A stretch of DNA of 64,000 bases, from the NCBI RefSeq assembly GCF_901000735.1, contig NC_081546.1, positions 18,971,220-19,035,219 of the forward strand, in the 5' to 3' direction. A model generated the notes under the pieces. That model was not told the origin of the DNA and did no database searches. It was given only the letters and a program-made list of their open reading frames with translations. This document shows positions 10,780 through 22,509 of this stretch, in pieces (positions within the stretch are counted from its first letter, which is position 1; every line of letters starts with the position of its first letter). The stretch comes from Corylus avellana. Taxonomy: Eukaryota; Streptophyta; Magnoliopsida; Fagales; Betulaceae. A program made the translations under genes and the position numbers.

Positions 10780-10839
10780 GTGATCACGTGCGACGCACGT
10801 GATCACTGTTCCGTCAGTCAAAGCGGCTTTGACTGACGG
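10780..10839. repeat. two adjacent perfect palindromes
   Basis: First (10780-10806): arms GTGATCACGTGCG and CGCACGTGATCAC with one central A. Second (10811-10839): arms CCGTCAGTCAAAGC and GCTTTGACTGACGG with one central G. Only four bases separate them, so the 60 bp can form two consecutive hairpins. CACGTG cores are also G-box words. No gene can be assigned to them. Confidence 0.9.
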
Positions 10840-10844
10840 AATGC

Positions 10845-10901
10845 CTGAATTGCGAAAAATTGAAACTTTAGGGGGGTGGATTGCAAAAATTGAAACTTTG
10901 G
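10845..10901. mobile_element. fragment of a foldback element related to 53344-53764
   Basis: The phrases AAATTGAAACTTTAGGGGGG and GTGGATTGCAAAAATTGAAA match the inner terminal repeat of the foldback element at 53344-53764. The preceding GGGGTATTTTGGGCA block (10751-10765) may correspond to that element's GGGGCAATATGGG block. The assembly gap at 10902 truncates it. Confidence 0.6.
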
Positions 10902-11001
10902 NNNNNNNNNNNNNNNNNNNNNNNNNNNNNNNNNNNNNNNNNNNNNNNNNNNNNNNNNNNNNNNNNNNNNNNNNNNNNNNNNNNNNNNNNNNNNNNNNNN
11001 N
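10902..11001. other. assembly gap (100 N)
   Basis: Third 100-N placeholder; it interrupts a foldback-element fragment. Confidence 0.98.
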
Positions 11002-12562
11002 CAAAATATTAAAGTAATTAGTAAAAACATAGAGTTAAACATAAGAAACCATTTCTCTACCGCTTTTACCACCACTGTGCTCATCTTTATGCTAGTATTA
11101 CGCTAACTTCAATTTTTTTTACCTAGCTGTACGTGATCCCAAAATAACAAATGTTCAGTTATATTTCAATTTCAATAACTAATACAAATATTTTTTAAAA
11201 ATGAATGATCAATTATCCCAAAATAACAAATGCTCAATTATAAAAATGAATTTTTTTAGGGAGACCCTACTATGCGGTCGATCTGCAAACAATGCCTTTT
11301 GCAGCATCCAATATTTGACTAACACATCACCTTTTTACACAAGTACACAATAAAACTAAAACACCTAATAAATTCCTCTTCTCTTTAATAAATCAAATGG
11401 GTTTAAATTTTTCCTCTTCTTCTTCTCTGAAACACGCTTCTCCTCTTCTTTTTCCATGTTCGTCGATTTTTTCATGTACTGAAAGGGTTGCAGCGCACAC
11501 GATGGGGTCTTGCCAAACCCATCGTGAACGCCCAGCAGCGTTCTAGGTTGGCTTTTGTCGTTTGGGTTGGCGTTCTGGGCGGTCAGGCGTTTAGCCAAAC
11601 CCATGCCAGAATGCTGGTCGGTAGCGTTCTGGGCGTTCTGGGTTGGGTAGCTGGGCGTTCTGTCAAACCTATGCCGGTTGTCTAGGTTGGGCGATTGGGC
11701 TTTCCGGGCGGCAGCAGAAACGCCCCCCTCCCTCGCTCCTGTCTCTCTCTCTCACTCCGGCTCAAGCGTCCACAGCCTCCACCTTTCACCGAAAGAGAAA
11801 CCTGAGTCACCAAGCCACCATCTGGCGCCACACGTTTGCTGGTTTGCCGAGAAGAGCTTGGGTTGGGTTTTTTATAAATCGAAAGAAATAAAAATTTATA
11901 ATACCCACTAAATTTAATCTCTCAATATCAAATAGAGGCAAGTCCAAGTAATAATCATTCAACAAAATTGAAAAAACAGAGCTTGAGCAGTGGAAAAAAA
12001 AAAATTGAAAAAAATAAAATAAAAAAATTGCAACAAACTCACCTTGCTAAAAGGAACAAACCAACAAAAAAAATATGCCGAATACGATTGAGCGTTGGGT
12101 AAGGGCGGCAGCGATTGGGCGAGGCTTTGAGCAGGGGTGTGTCTTAGTTTGTTAGGGATGAATAAGATAAACAATGGGTATATTAGTGTTTTTATTCCAG
12201 TGTTGGAGGTCTCATTCTATTAATTGTATCTAGCTTAGGTGTACATCTTCTATTGGTTGCTGCAATACTTAGCTTTTGCAGGTGGACCGCATAGCAGGTT
12301 TTCCCATTTTTTTTATATTTTTAAATTTGGGCACCCTTTAAATTTTTTGTTTAATTTTTTTTTTTTTTTTTTTTTCAGTTTTAGGTTTTTTCTGGAAGTT
12401 TTATTATTATTACTATTATTATTTTTTATTTTACTAAGGGTAGTTTCGTCATTGTTGGGACATTGACAATATTTGGTAATTTTGGAGGAACATTGTCGCA
12501 ATTGAAAGTTTGGGGGACATTGTTAATTAGGTAGTAGTTTGAAGGGTATGTGGACTTTCCCC

Positions 12563-12565
<3 letters not shown>
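11002..12565. other. intergenic DNA with a GC-rich island
   Basis: Mostly AT-rich. A short duplication of CCCAAAATAACAAATG occurs near 11140 and 11218. 11480-11880 is richer in G and C, with repeated GGGCGTTCTGG and CAAACCCAT words and a CT run, but no reading frame resembles a known protein. 12340-12425 is T-rich. Confidence 0.4.
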
Positions 12566-12567
<2 letters not shown>

Positions 12568-12595
<28 letters not shown>

Positions 12596-12641
12596 GATCT
12601 CGAGATCTTAGTATCTCGAGATCTAATAATAATAATAATAT
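12568..12641. repeat. ATT/AAT hairpin centred on AGATCTCGAGAT
   Basis: An ATT repeat ends in AGATCTCGAGAT, then a short CTTAGT loop, then ATCTCGAGATCT and an AAT repeat. Arms of roughly 30 bp are perfectly complementary. A related shorter copy lies at 18586-18631 beyond the LINE. Confidence 0.85.
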
Positions 12642-13013
12642 ATTTATTGCCATGAAATATAGTTATTTTTAAAGTAAAGATTAAAGCATGGTTAAAAGAT
12701 GGTTAGGAGAAAGAAGAATAGTTGTGATGTCAAGCTGTTTACCTAGAACTTGTATGTCCTTTGTGATTAAGCTCTTTTCATAAAAAAAAATATTTGTGCA
12801 ATAAAGAATTTTTGTACGTCCTTTGTGATAATTTCAATAACTAATACAAATATTTTTTAATCAATAATAATAATAATAATAATAATATTTTTTGGGAAAT
12901 TCATATTTCATTACAATTAATAGATTATAATAACAAAACAATAATTACCTCTAGATAATGAGGTTAAACTGTAGTTTTTTTTTTTTTTTTTCAAATGAGA
13001 TTCGAATATATTA

Positions 13014-13483
13014 TTAACCAAAGAACGTGAAGTTCAGCCATAACAATTTCTTGAATACATAGTGGAATAAAATCTCTCCCAAATGCTCTCCATTCAAGTC
13101 CAAGGCCAACTTACCAACCCTATGTGCCACCTCGTTGCAGATCGTCTTACGTGTTGGACGCACCATGCATTGCAGCTCCAAAGTGCCATCTTCACATCCT
13201 CCAGAAGATGTCCAAATTGTGCCCAGCTTCTTTCCTTGCACTGGAGAGCTTGAACCACCATTAGGGAATCCCCTTCCAGTATTAAATCCATTACTCCCAA
13301 CTGTCGAAATAGGTATCCTGCTTCCCAAACCGCCATTGCTTCAGCGATGAGGGGATCAGTTATATGAGGCCTGGTCGAACATCTTGTTGCTATGACCATT
13401 CCTTCATGGTTGCGAACGACTATACCCACCCCCATCCGTTTACTCTCAAGGTCAAGAGTCGTATCCCAGTTGCATTTCATCAT
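13014..13483 (-). pseudogene. LINE RNase H domain
   Basis: Reads CNWDTTLDLESKRMGVGIVV, then EAMAVWEAGY and LEGDSLMVVQAL, giving the Asp, Glu and Asp of a plant LINE RNase H. A frameshift at about 13190 moves the C-terminal part (CNEVAHRVGKLALDLNGEHL) into another frame. The domain would degrade RNA in RNA:DNA hybrids during retrotransposition. It directly follows the zf-RVT domain on the minus strand. A homologous fragment is at 58124-58512. Confidence 0.85.
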
Positions 13484-13501
13484 CTCCGAAGGTGGCCTTC
13501 G

Positions 13502-14424
13502 CTAGACTTCCTTAACTTGGTGGCCAGCCTTCTTAGTCTCAAGTCGTGCACTTTGCTCAACCTTATTAGCAACTTCCAGTTGGGCTGTACCGTATTGAAT
13601 CAAAAGCGATGGAGAGCCAAACACCCCTTCAAATACCAACTTATTCCTCCGCAACCAAATTTGCCTAGCAATACATGCTACCAAATTGATTTCTTCCTCG
13701 TCTAGCCGTCCCACGAGTTTCTCAAAGATGTTCAAGAAGTCTTCCTCATTGCTGGTGCTTTTTTGTATCTTCATCGGGCAACCAAACCATACATCCTTTG
13801 CTATAGGACAGCTCCAATGTGCATGCCCAAGAGTTTCCACTTCCGTCCTGCATACAGGACATAGGGGATCCGTTAACACCTTCTGCTTAACCAAATTTTC
13901 ATTGGTAGTTAAGATGTTACTACATGCCTGCTAGATGAATGTTCTAACCACCCTTGGCCCACCTAGTTTCCAAATTTTCTTCCACACCTGGTGCCTGGAT
14001 TTTCCTTCAGAACTGCCCCCCTCACCCTGGATCCCAACATCCTTGGCTTGTGTTAAGCACTCTAAACCGTAAAATTGCCATGCTTATTGACTTCCCACAT
14101 AACCTAGTTTCTTTGTGAATTTGGGCATATGGCCAACCCGCATATAATTTGAGCTTCCTCTGGAAGAAAAATCTCCTCCACCAATGGGATGTTCCACCAA
14201 TTTGTGTCAAAATCAATCAGCTCACTAACTTTTGCCTTTCCTTCAAGCAGCCGAACTGGTGATTGAATTGCATGAGTTGTCTTCGTTGGTATCCATCGGT
14301 CCTTCCAAATAGAAATAGACCGCCCATCTCCAACTCTACACACCAAACCTTCTTGCAATAGTGACTTCGCATTCCAGATGCTCCGCCACGCATAGGACAG
14401 TTTTTTCCCTAAGGAGGTCTCCAT
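13502..14424 (-). pseudogene. LINE zf-RVT region
   Basis: Two frame segments are visible. 14424-14104 carries YAWRSIWNAKSLLQEGLVCR, then GDGRSISIWKDRWIP. 13894-13502 carries DPLCPVCRTEVETLGHAHWS, then CPIAKDVWFG, the CPxC...H..xxC pattern of the zf-RVT domain, followed by RQIWLRRNKLVFEG. Stops and shifts separate them. This region connects reverse transcriptase and RNase H in plant LINEs. Confidence 0.85.
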
Positions 14425-14627
14425 GAAAGAGTCACCAAAGAGTTAAGATGTTGAAACAACCTTCACCCTTGTTTGGTCAATAGTGCCATGTTAAAACATT
14501 CCAAGTCTCGAAATCCCATACCCTCTAACTCCTTAGTTCTTTCCATCTGCTCCCAACTCATCCATGCAATTTTATTCCCGTTCTCCTTGTGTCCCCACCA
14601 AAATTTAGACATCATAGAATTTATGTC

Positions 14628-15760
14628 TCAGCATAAAGTTTTGGGCAGCAGGAAAACACTCATAGTGTACGTCAGAATTGCTTGTACCACGGCCTTAAAC
14701 AGCACCTCATTCCCAGCTTGAGACAAGAACTTCTCTTTCCAGCCATATATTTTTTCCCAGATCCGCTCCTTTATCCCCTCAAAAGATTTAGTGCTATACC
14801 TCCCAACAAGCGCTGGCAGCCCTAGATATTTTTCATACCGTTGGGTAGAAGCCACCCCTGCAATCTGAGATAAGACCCCTCGAGCTTCGGTACTAGTGTT
14901 ACGGCTAAAAAATATGGAAGTCTTCTCTTTGTTAAGTTTTTCACCCGAAGCATTCTCATACCTTTCTAGTACCTGAAGTAAGCATGACAGTTCAGCCTCC
15001 TTAGATCTGCAAAATAAAAGACTGTCATCCGCGAAGGAAAGATGATTCAACCGCATACCACCTCGAGTGATAGGCAAACCCATTATACCTCCTTCCCTCT
15101 CCACCCTGTTAAGGGCTATACTGAGCCCTTTAGCACATAGTATGAAAAAGTATGGTGATAGAGGGTCTCCTTGCCTCAGGCCACGCGTAGGGGTGATCAT
15201 CCCATATGCTTGCCCATTAATGAGGACCGAGTATTTGACCGTGCACACACAAGTCATAACTAGATGAACCAATCTATCCGCAAATCCAATCCTCTTCATC
15301 ACCGATTCCAGAAAATCCCATTCAACCCTATCGCAGGTCTTGCTCATGTCTAATTTTAAAGCCATGTACCCTTCCTTTCCCATCAACCTTGTGTCCATGG
15401 TATGCAAGGCCTCAAAAGCAATGAGCACATCATAAGTGATGAGTCTTCCAGGGATAAAAGCACTTTGATTAGAGGATATGATAGCTGCCAAAATCATATT
15501 TAGTCTATTTGCCAACACCTTGGCAATGAGCTTGTAGATGACATTACATAGGCTTATTGGGCGATATTCCGTAATACGGGATGGGTTTTTGATCTTAGGT
15601 ATCAGGGCAATATTGGTTACATTTATTGCTGCATCAGAAACATCATCATTCAAAAATTCAAGAACTGCTTTACAAACATCACTACGTACCGTACTCCAAG
15701 ATCGTTGATAGAAATAGGCTGAGAAGCCATCCGAACCTGGAGATTTGAGAGATGCATCTG
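14628..15760 (-). pseudogene. LINE reverse transcriptase
   Basis: Conserved blocks in order: SPGSDGFSAYFYQRSW, NVTNIALIPKIKNPSRITEY, RPISLCNVIYKLIAKVLANR, NQSAFIPGRLI, ALKLDMSKTCDRVEW (first catalytic Asp), GLRQGDPLSPYFFILCAKGL and SFADDSLLF, where FADD stands for the usual YADD. A frameshift lies near 15745 between the linker and this domain. The enzyme would perform target-primed reverse transcription. This copy is broken. Confidence 0.9.
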
Positions 15761-16390
15761 TACAAGCACCTTATCTACTTCCACCATCTCGAATATGCTG
15801 AACAACCTAGAGTTCATACCTTCCGTCACCCTTGCCTGCATGCCTCCTAAAAACTCCTCCATTCCTTTGGTGTCACTGATTTTGAATAGCTTTTCATAGA
15901 AAGAAACAAATGCTAGGCTGATTTCTTCAATCTTTGACCATTCTTGCCCTTCATCGTTAATAATCCATTTGATAGTGTTGACTCTTCTACGGTGGCTAGC
16001 CCATGCATGGAAGAATGGTGTGTTTCGATCCCCATTGTTGTACCAACTTTGTTTGGCTCTTTGTTTCCACCTTGTATCTTCATGAACCAACAAAGAATCA
16101 ATGTCTTCTTGAAGCTTCTTAATGGCCGTATGCTGCTCGAGTCCCTCCAATTTTTGCAGTTCGGCTAGCTCCTTAGTTTTTTCCTTTACTACAGACTCGT
16201 TTTTCCCAAATTTGGATTAGCTCCACCACTGGAGCTTGGTCTGGCAGCTTTCTAATTTCCTTCTCACCGTCTTCATAGCTCCACCGCCCACACCTTCCTC
16301 TTCCCAAACCCCCTAGATAATCTCCCCACACTCCTTATCAGGTAACCAACTGGCTTCAAGTTTAAACCCCCTCCTTCCGCCTCTTTCCCT
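15650..16390 (-). pseudogene. LINE endonuclease-to-RT linker
   Basis: Contains the family signature RAKQSWYNNGDRNTPFFHAW followed by ASHRRRVNTI, typical of plant L1 ORF2 between endonuclease and reverse transcriptase. Upstream the frame EASWLPDKECGEII continues but is broken by a TAG and a TAA. Confidence 0.8.
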
Positions 16391-16392
16391 TT

Positions 16393-17175
16393 TCAATTTG
16401 TATTAAAAGAGACAAGCAACGGATTGTGGTCCGAAGACCTGGTTGCCAAAACAAAGACACTTGCTGATTTATGCATACCACACCAACCACTATTTCCAAC
16501 CACTTTGTCCAACCGTTCTTGGGTGAAGCTCCCATCTTGACGTTTGTTAGTCCAAGTAAACCTAGGGCCCGAGAACCCCAGGTCACCCAACAAACAATCC
16601 TCAAGAACTGTTCTAAACGAAGCCATCAGCCCCTCTTGCATCCTGTTTGTGCCTAATTTTTTGGATTGGTGCATTATTTCATTAAAATCCTCAACACAAA
16701 GCCATGGTATAGGGGAGAAAACCTTTTGGTGTGAAAGAAGGTCCCATGACTCCTTTCGTTTTGCTGGATCAGGGTTGCCATAAAAGCCCGTAAGCTTCCA
16801 CGATAACGCATCCTCGCGTAACGTCATAATAGCATTTATGTGTCTCCGAGAGTAATTTTGAATTTCAAGTTCCTCCACAACCTTCCACATGAGTTCTAAC
16901 CCTCTACTTCTTCCCATAGGTTCTACTACAAAGAAACCTGCAAAACCAAGCTTAATTCTCAAACTTTCCATTCATTTTTTATTACTGATAGTTTCCACCA
17001 TAAATAAAAAGCTAGGCTGCTTTTCCATCACCAATTGGCAAAGATTACAAATTGTCTGGGGGTTTCCAGGCCCTCGGCAGTTCCAACTTATGAGACTCAT
17101 TGGGTCTGGCGAGGCTACGCCGCAGCCTCCACCAATACATTGTTGTCCATTCCCTACTTTCTCAGTCCCCTGCAA
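16393..17175 (-). pseudogene. LINE apurinic/apyrimidinic-type endonuclease
   Basis: Begins MSLISWNCRGPGNPQ, then LFMVETIS (catalytic Glu region), TGFYGNPDPAKR, EDFNEI, FSGPRFTWTNKR and the terminal SDHNPLLV. One in-frame TGA at 16972 separates the first 42 residues of the domain from the remainder. This enzyme nicks target DNA to start insertion. Upstream (17154-17471) a low-complexity charged linker leads back to the ORF1 remnant. Confidence 0.88.
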
Positions 17176-17737
17176 CTCTTGTTTTTTTTTGTCCCCAAGC
17201 TCTCAATTTCCTGCATGCCTGCCTTCCGTTTCTGTGCACCCCCCTCCCCCCATACATTGCTAAACCCCGCCCCTCCCCATATTCCTCCCCGAGCCTTTCG
17301 TTTCCACATTCTGACATTTTTTCCTTTTTCCTTTGCCGTCGTATCCTCCTCTCCCTGATCAATCTCCATTATTTCCTGCTCTCCTATATTTTCCACGATC
17401 CTTGATGTCATCATCTCCCCACTATTTTCCCCTCCACCTATGACTACTCTAATCTTCTTTGGGCCTTCCATAACAGTCGTTGTCCCCTTCCCTTTCCCCC
17501 TTACTCCAGTGGGACCCTCTGAAGAAGCCTTGACACTTTCCTAGTTCGTACCTTGCTTAGCATACTCACTCCCTGCATGGCACTATCCCGCAATTACGTG
17601 TTCCCTCCTCTTTGCTGTGTCCCCGTTTCATGTGGACATTCTTTCCAAACAAAGTTGTTTTGCCTGCGACTGAATCTCCATCGATCTCAAGGGTTGAGTA
17701 TTTTTAGCCAGGTCCGTGATTTCCTGAGGGAAAGAAT

Positions 17738-18031
17738 CTACACCTTTACTGCTCCCCTCCTCCTTGTTATGGCTATATTGACAAGGGTTTCCGAAGCTAG
17801 CAGAAGATGCCTTGTGTGGACACCCTCGTCGAGTTGGCTCGCCGTCACTGTATCGCTCCTTCTCTTAAGTAAAGCCACCGCCCCATCACCACCAGATTTC
17901 CACCATGGATCTTTTGCCCTAAGCCACACACCCCATTTTTTCTCTCCTTCTTCTGCATTCCTCTGTTGGTTAGGCTTCACCGTACACCCTTTTTCCCCAT
18001 GGAGAACTCTCCCACAGTTGAAACAAAACAA
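17738..18031 (-). pseudogene. LINE ORF1 remnant with CCHC zinc knuckle
   Basis: Contains CFNCGRVLHGEKGC, a C-x2-C-x4-H-x4-C knuckle, followed by KKWGVWLRAKDPWW, matching the WLRA motif after the knuckle in plant LINE ORF1/DUF4283 proteins. Such proteins bind the element RNA. The N-terminal domain is missing. Confidence 0.75.
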
Positions 18032-18585
18032 CTATAGCTAAACCCTTAGAACTACAATCTCTAACTCCGGCAAAACAGGCTTCTCATATAAATATGAGTT
18101 AGTATGAATAGAAAGACATAATACATTACAATCATTATCTATTATAAACTTACATTTTGAGGGCTTGGTGGTGGTACTACTGTGCCGTAATATTGTAATT
18201 GATAGGCTAACGGCTTCAACCTTATGATAAATATTAAATTGTCAAACTATCAGTGTTTAGAAAAAAAAAAAAAATCTTTATGTTTGAAAAGTAATTGCTA
18301 TACTCACTTTTCTTCAACATTGTCCTTGTAAGGCCACACCTTCTCTGAAGCAAAAACAGTAACTGTCAATAACAAACAACCTTGTTAAAAATATTTGTAC
18401 ATTGCTGACTATCGTCTAGTTATACTTAATTAAATTTTACATGTGATTTCTATTATCATAGCTTCTGACATGCATCTCAATACAATCATCTTGATATTTT
18501 CCTCATATATTTGTTTTACAAGTCCTGAAATAAGGAAAATCAACGTTAGGATACTCATTCAAAATATTGAAAGAAATATTTCAAT

Positions 18586-18631
18586 TAGATCTCGAGATAC
18601 TGAGATCTAATTATTATTATTATTATTATAA
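18586..18631. repeat. AGATCTCGAGAT hairpin, second copy
   Basis: AATTAGATCTC and GAGATCTAATT are inverted around GAGATACT, followed by an ATT repeat. It resembles a shortened form of 12568-12641, about 6 kb away on the other side of the LINE. Confidence 0.75.
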
Positions 18632-18649
18632 AGAATATGAATCTAATGA

Positions 18650-18745
18650 TCAACCATCTAAGGTGGTAGTTTAATGAGAATCTTCATACTTGATTAATAT
18701 ACGCACTAGGACATTGGTTCGAATCCAACAATGAGAATCAAACCG
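18650..18745 (+). mobile_element. possible tRNA-derived SINE fragment
   Basis: Box-A-like GGTGGTAGTTTAATGAGAAT at about 18661 is followed 45 bp later by GGTTCGAATCC, a perfect RNA polymerase III B box, at about 18716. The sequence does not fold as a complete tRNA and no A-rich tail was pinned down. Confidence 0.35.
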
Positions 18746-19486
18746 AATTGTTAAAACATGACATGTTTCGCTAACACATATAGTCCTAATTGTAGCATCT
18801 CACATCTTGTTTTAGGTTGACATGGGACTTTACACTATCCTATTCAACTGGCTAAAAGCCTCGCCTGTTTGGAGTAAGGAGGATAAAAGGAAAGTATGAC
18901 TAAAAAAGTTTTAATCTCAAAATTCATGTTCTACTAACACTTAATATTAAAATAATTTGCTTGGATTTTGTAGGTAACAAATGGATTGGTCGGCATGAAT
19001 TACATATATTGCTCTCATAGCGGAATACCTCGACAATTATACAATGCATACGAGAGTAAATTCAAAGGTATGACTTCAAAATTTAGTTATTTTACTTAAA
19101 TATTTTTGGCATAGGATGAATCATTCATTAACGTAATGTTACAGAAGAGCAAATATAAGTCGAATGAAGTGGTCATCCACTGGTGACACGACATTTACCG
19201 CGGATACTACAATGACTCAAAATAGTAGCATGAGCTTTAATGGCATTCATTGGTAGAAATGCATGCTTCCAGTTAATCAGTATTGGGCTGGGCTGGACAT
19301 CAAAACCATTTGATAACGTCTCAGAAGTCATAGGCGTCTCTTGGTCCCTTAGAAGAACAGTTGAAAATCATAAAGCTGCAAAGAACATCACTATCCAACC
19401 GGACAACAATAATTTTGTTGACCAAAATTTTAAGGAGCTAAAGAGAAAAATGACAAAGAAAAATGATAAAAATAAATAAAAATAAA
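18746..19486. other. intergenic DNA with one exon-like segment
   Basis: 18974-19067 is bounded by TTTGTAG and AAG|GTATGA and reads VTNGLVGMNYIYCSHSGIPR, then QLYNAYESKFK, without a stop. I do not recognise the protein. No neighbouring exon could be identified. The rest shows no coding signal. Confidence 0.25.
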
Positions 19487-22297
19487 AATCCAAAGACAAC
19501 CCCATTGAGATGGCCTTAAAGGTGATGGTGGATTCCCTTGAAGCTCATTCTGAGGTTGTGGTGACGTATATTCCTCGGGTTCAGAACACTGCAACAAATT
19601 TTTGGCATCGTTGGCAAGAAAATTGTCATGTGAAGTAATGAAATATGGCTTTGCCAAAAATAAGTCTCCTAAATACAAGAAATTCTCAGATGGCCAGTAA
19701 AAAGAGGATCTTGACATGGTTAACTTGCTGCAAAAATCTATAATATGGGAAAATAGTATTCCGAGGGTTTTGAAGAAAATGCTCCTAGAATATCTACTTT
19801 TGACTATACTCGAAGTAAAAGAAGAAAAAGACTATGAAGTGATTAGGGTGATGTGTGCAACAATTATTCAACCTTAACCAAAATCCATAAAAGATTTAGA
19901 AAAGTTGATGAAAAGTATCACTTTTTATTTAAAAATTTTCTTTAAATATTTTTCATGAGTATTTTCTAATGTTGATTTTCCTTCCTTCAAGACTTGTTGA
20001 ACAACTAGAAATGGGAAATGTAGAGAATATTATTTAGAGATGCAAGTCAAACACAATGATTAAAGAAGAAAGACGAGGAAAAATGCTAAAAAAGAATCCG
20101 AAGACAACTCCATTGACAATGCCTTAAAGGTAGTAGTGGATTCACTTGAAGCTCATCGTGGGGTTGAGGTGATGTATATTTCTTGGGTTCATAACACGGC
20201 AGCCAATTTTTTGGCATTGTTGACAAGAAAAATGTCATGTGAATTAATGAAATATGACTTTTCCAAAAACAAGCCTTCTGAATACAACACATTCTGGGAT
20301 GGCGAGCAAAAAGAGGATCCTGACAATGTTTGCTGCAAAACTCCATGATATGGGAAAATAGTATTTCGAGCGTTTTGAAGAAATTGCTCATAAAAGATCT
20401 ACTTCTGACTACTTTTGAAGTAAAAGAAGAAAAAGACTATAAAGTGATTAGCGAGATGTGTGCGTAAATTATTCAACCGACATCGAAATTCAAAGAAGAT
20501 TTAGAAAATTTGATGAAATGTAGAACTTTTGTTTGAAATATTTCTTTAAATTTTTAAAATGAGTATTTTCAAATGTTGATTTTCCTTCCTTCAGGACTTG
20601 TGGAACAACTAGAAATGGGAAATGTAGAGCAGATTATTTGGAGATACAAGTCAAACACGATGATTAAAGAAGAAAGACGAGGAAAAATGATTAAAAAAAT
20701 TTAAAATTTAAAATTTAAAATTTAAAAAAAAAAAATTAAAAATTTTAAAATTTTTAAAAAAGAATCCAAATACAACCCTATTGACAAGGCCTTAAAGGTG
20801 ACGGTCGATTCACTTGAAGCTCATCCTGAGGTTCTAGTGACCTATATTCCTCGGGTTCATAACACCGCAACCGATTTTTTGGCATTCTTGGCAAGGAAAT
20901 TGTCATGTGAAGTAATGAAATATGACTTTGCCAAAAACAAGTCTATTACAAGACATTTTGGAATGGCAAGCAAAAATAGGATCCTGACATGATTAACTTG
21001 CTGCAAAAATCCTTGATATGGGAAAATAGTATACTAAAGGTTTTTTTTTAAAAAATTGCTCCTAGAAGATCTACTTCTAACTACTCTTGAAGTAAAAGAT
21101 GTAAAAGACTATGAAGTGATTAGCGTGATGCGTGCAACAATTATTCAACCAGCACCAAAATTGAGAGAAGATTTAGAAAAGTTGATGATCACTTTTTATT
21201 TGAAATATTTCTTTAAATATTTTGAAAAATGTCATGTGAAGTGATTAACTTGTTGCAAAAATTCATGATATTGGAAAAATACTATTCTGAGCATTTTGAA
21301 GAAATTGCTCCTAAAAGATCTACTTCTGACTACTTTCGAAGTAAAAGAAGAAAAAGACTATGAAGTGATTAGTGTGATGCATGCATAAATTATTCAACAA
21401 GCACCAAAATACAAATGAGATTTTGAAAAGTTGATGAAAGGTATAACTTTTTATTTGAAATATTTTTATTGAGTATTTTATAATGTTGATTTTCTTTCCT
21501 TCAGGACTTGAGGAACATCTAGAAATGGGAAATGTACAGCAGATTATTTGAAGATACAAGTCAAACACGATGATTAAAGAAGAAAGACGAGAAAAAAAGG
21601 CTAAAAAAGAATCCGAAGAAAACCCCATTGACGCGACCTTAAAGGTGGCGTTGGATTCACATAAAGCTCATCCCGAGGTGGTTGTATTGTATATTCCTCG
21701 GGTTTAGAACACCGCAGCCAATTTTTTGGCATTGTTGCTAAGAAAATTTTCATGTGAAGTAATTAAATATGATTTTTCCAAAAACAAGTCTATTGAATAC
21801 AAGGCATTCTAGGATGGCCAGCAAAAAGAGGATCCTGACATGGTCAACTTGCTGCAAAAATCCTTGATATGGGAAAATAGTATTATGAGGGTGTTCAAGA
21901 AATTGCTCTTAGAAGATCTACTTCTTACTACTCTCGAAGTAAAAGAGGCAAAAGACTATGAAGTGATTAGTGTGATACGTGCAACAATTATTCAACTAGC
22001 ACCAAAATTGAGAGAAGATTTAGAAAATATGATGAAAGCTATCACTTTTTATTTGAAATATTTGTTTAAATATTTTGAAAATGTCATGTGAAGTAGTTAA
22101 CTTGCTGCAAAAATCCATGATATAGGAAAATTGTATTCCGAGCGTTTTAAAGAAATTGCTCATTGAAGATCTACTTCTGACTACTTTCAAAGTAGAATAA
22201 GAAAAAGATTATGAAGTGATTAGCGCGATTTGTACATAAATTATTCAACCAGCATCAAATTCCGAAGAAGATTTAGAAAAGTTGATGAAATGTATCA
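19487..22297 (+). repeat. tandem array of 0.6-0.85 kb units with degraded reading frame
   Basis: Units begin AATCC(A/G)AA at 19487, 20095, 20763 and 21609. Each carries the frame DSLEAHPEV.VTYIPRVHNT, then FLA.LARKLSCEVMKYDF, then LLQKS..WENSI and KDYEVISVM. Extra 3'-half copies lie at about 21235-21608 and 22083-22297. The IPRVxNTAxxFLAxLA segment resembles the end of a Ty3/gypsy RNase H domain (IPRxxNxxADxLAxLA), so the unit may derive from a polyprotein; the rest is unrecognised. Every unit has stops. Copies differ by many substitutions, so the array is old. Confidence 0.8.
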
Positions 22298-22299
22298 TT

Positions 22300-22505
22300 T
22301 TGCAAGTTGGGGGTGGCTGGGCCACCCCCAACTTGCAACCCCCAAGCCAAACGAGGGTGGCTCAGCGACTTCCAAGGTTCTTAGGGGTGGTTCGGCCACC
22401 CCCATTTTGCAAGTTGGGGGTGGCCAAACCACCCCCATAGGCCATAGGGTAGCTTTGAGCCACCCCTTAGCTAAAATGGGGGTGTCCGGCCACCCCCAAT
22501 TTTCA
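22300..22505. repeat. GGTGGC/GCCACCCC hairpin cluster
   Basis: A chain of inverted GGGGTGGC and GCCACCCC words. The first hairpin (about 22301-22336) pairs GCAAGTTGGGGGTGGC with its complement around a short loop. Flanking DNA to the right (22613-22850) looks like one arm of a foldback element; no matching left arm is seen because the tandem array abuts it. Confidence 0.7.
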
Positions 22506-22509
22506 ACCC

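Larger units (their letters stand above)
12975..18040 (-). mobile_element. L1-type LINE retrotransposon, decayed
   Basis: On the minus strand the order is CCHC knuckle (ORF1 remnant), AP endonuclease, reverse transcriptase, zf-RVT and RNase H, ending in a poly-A tract that appears on the plus strand as the T run at about 12974-12992. This is the plant L1 layout. The start of ORF1 (DUF4283-like region) is absent, so the copy is 5'-truncated. Several stops and frameshifts break ORF2. No convincing target-site duplication was found: only AACTGTAG beside the T run and AACTATAG near 18030 are similar. Confidence 0.88.
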
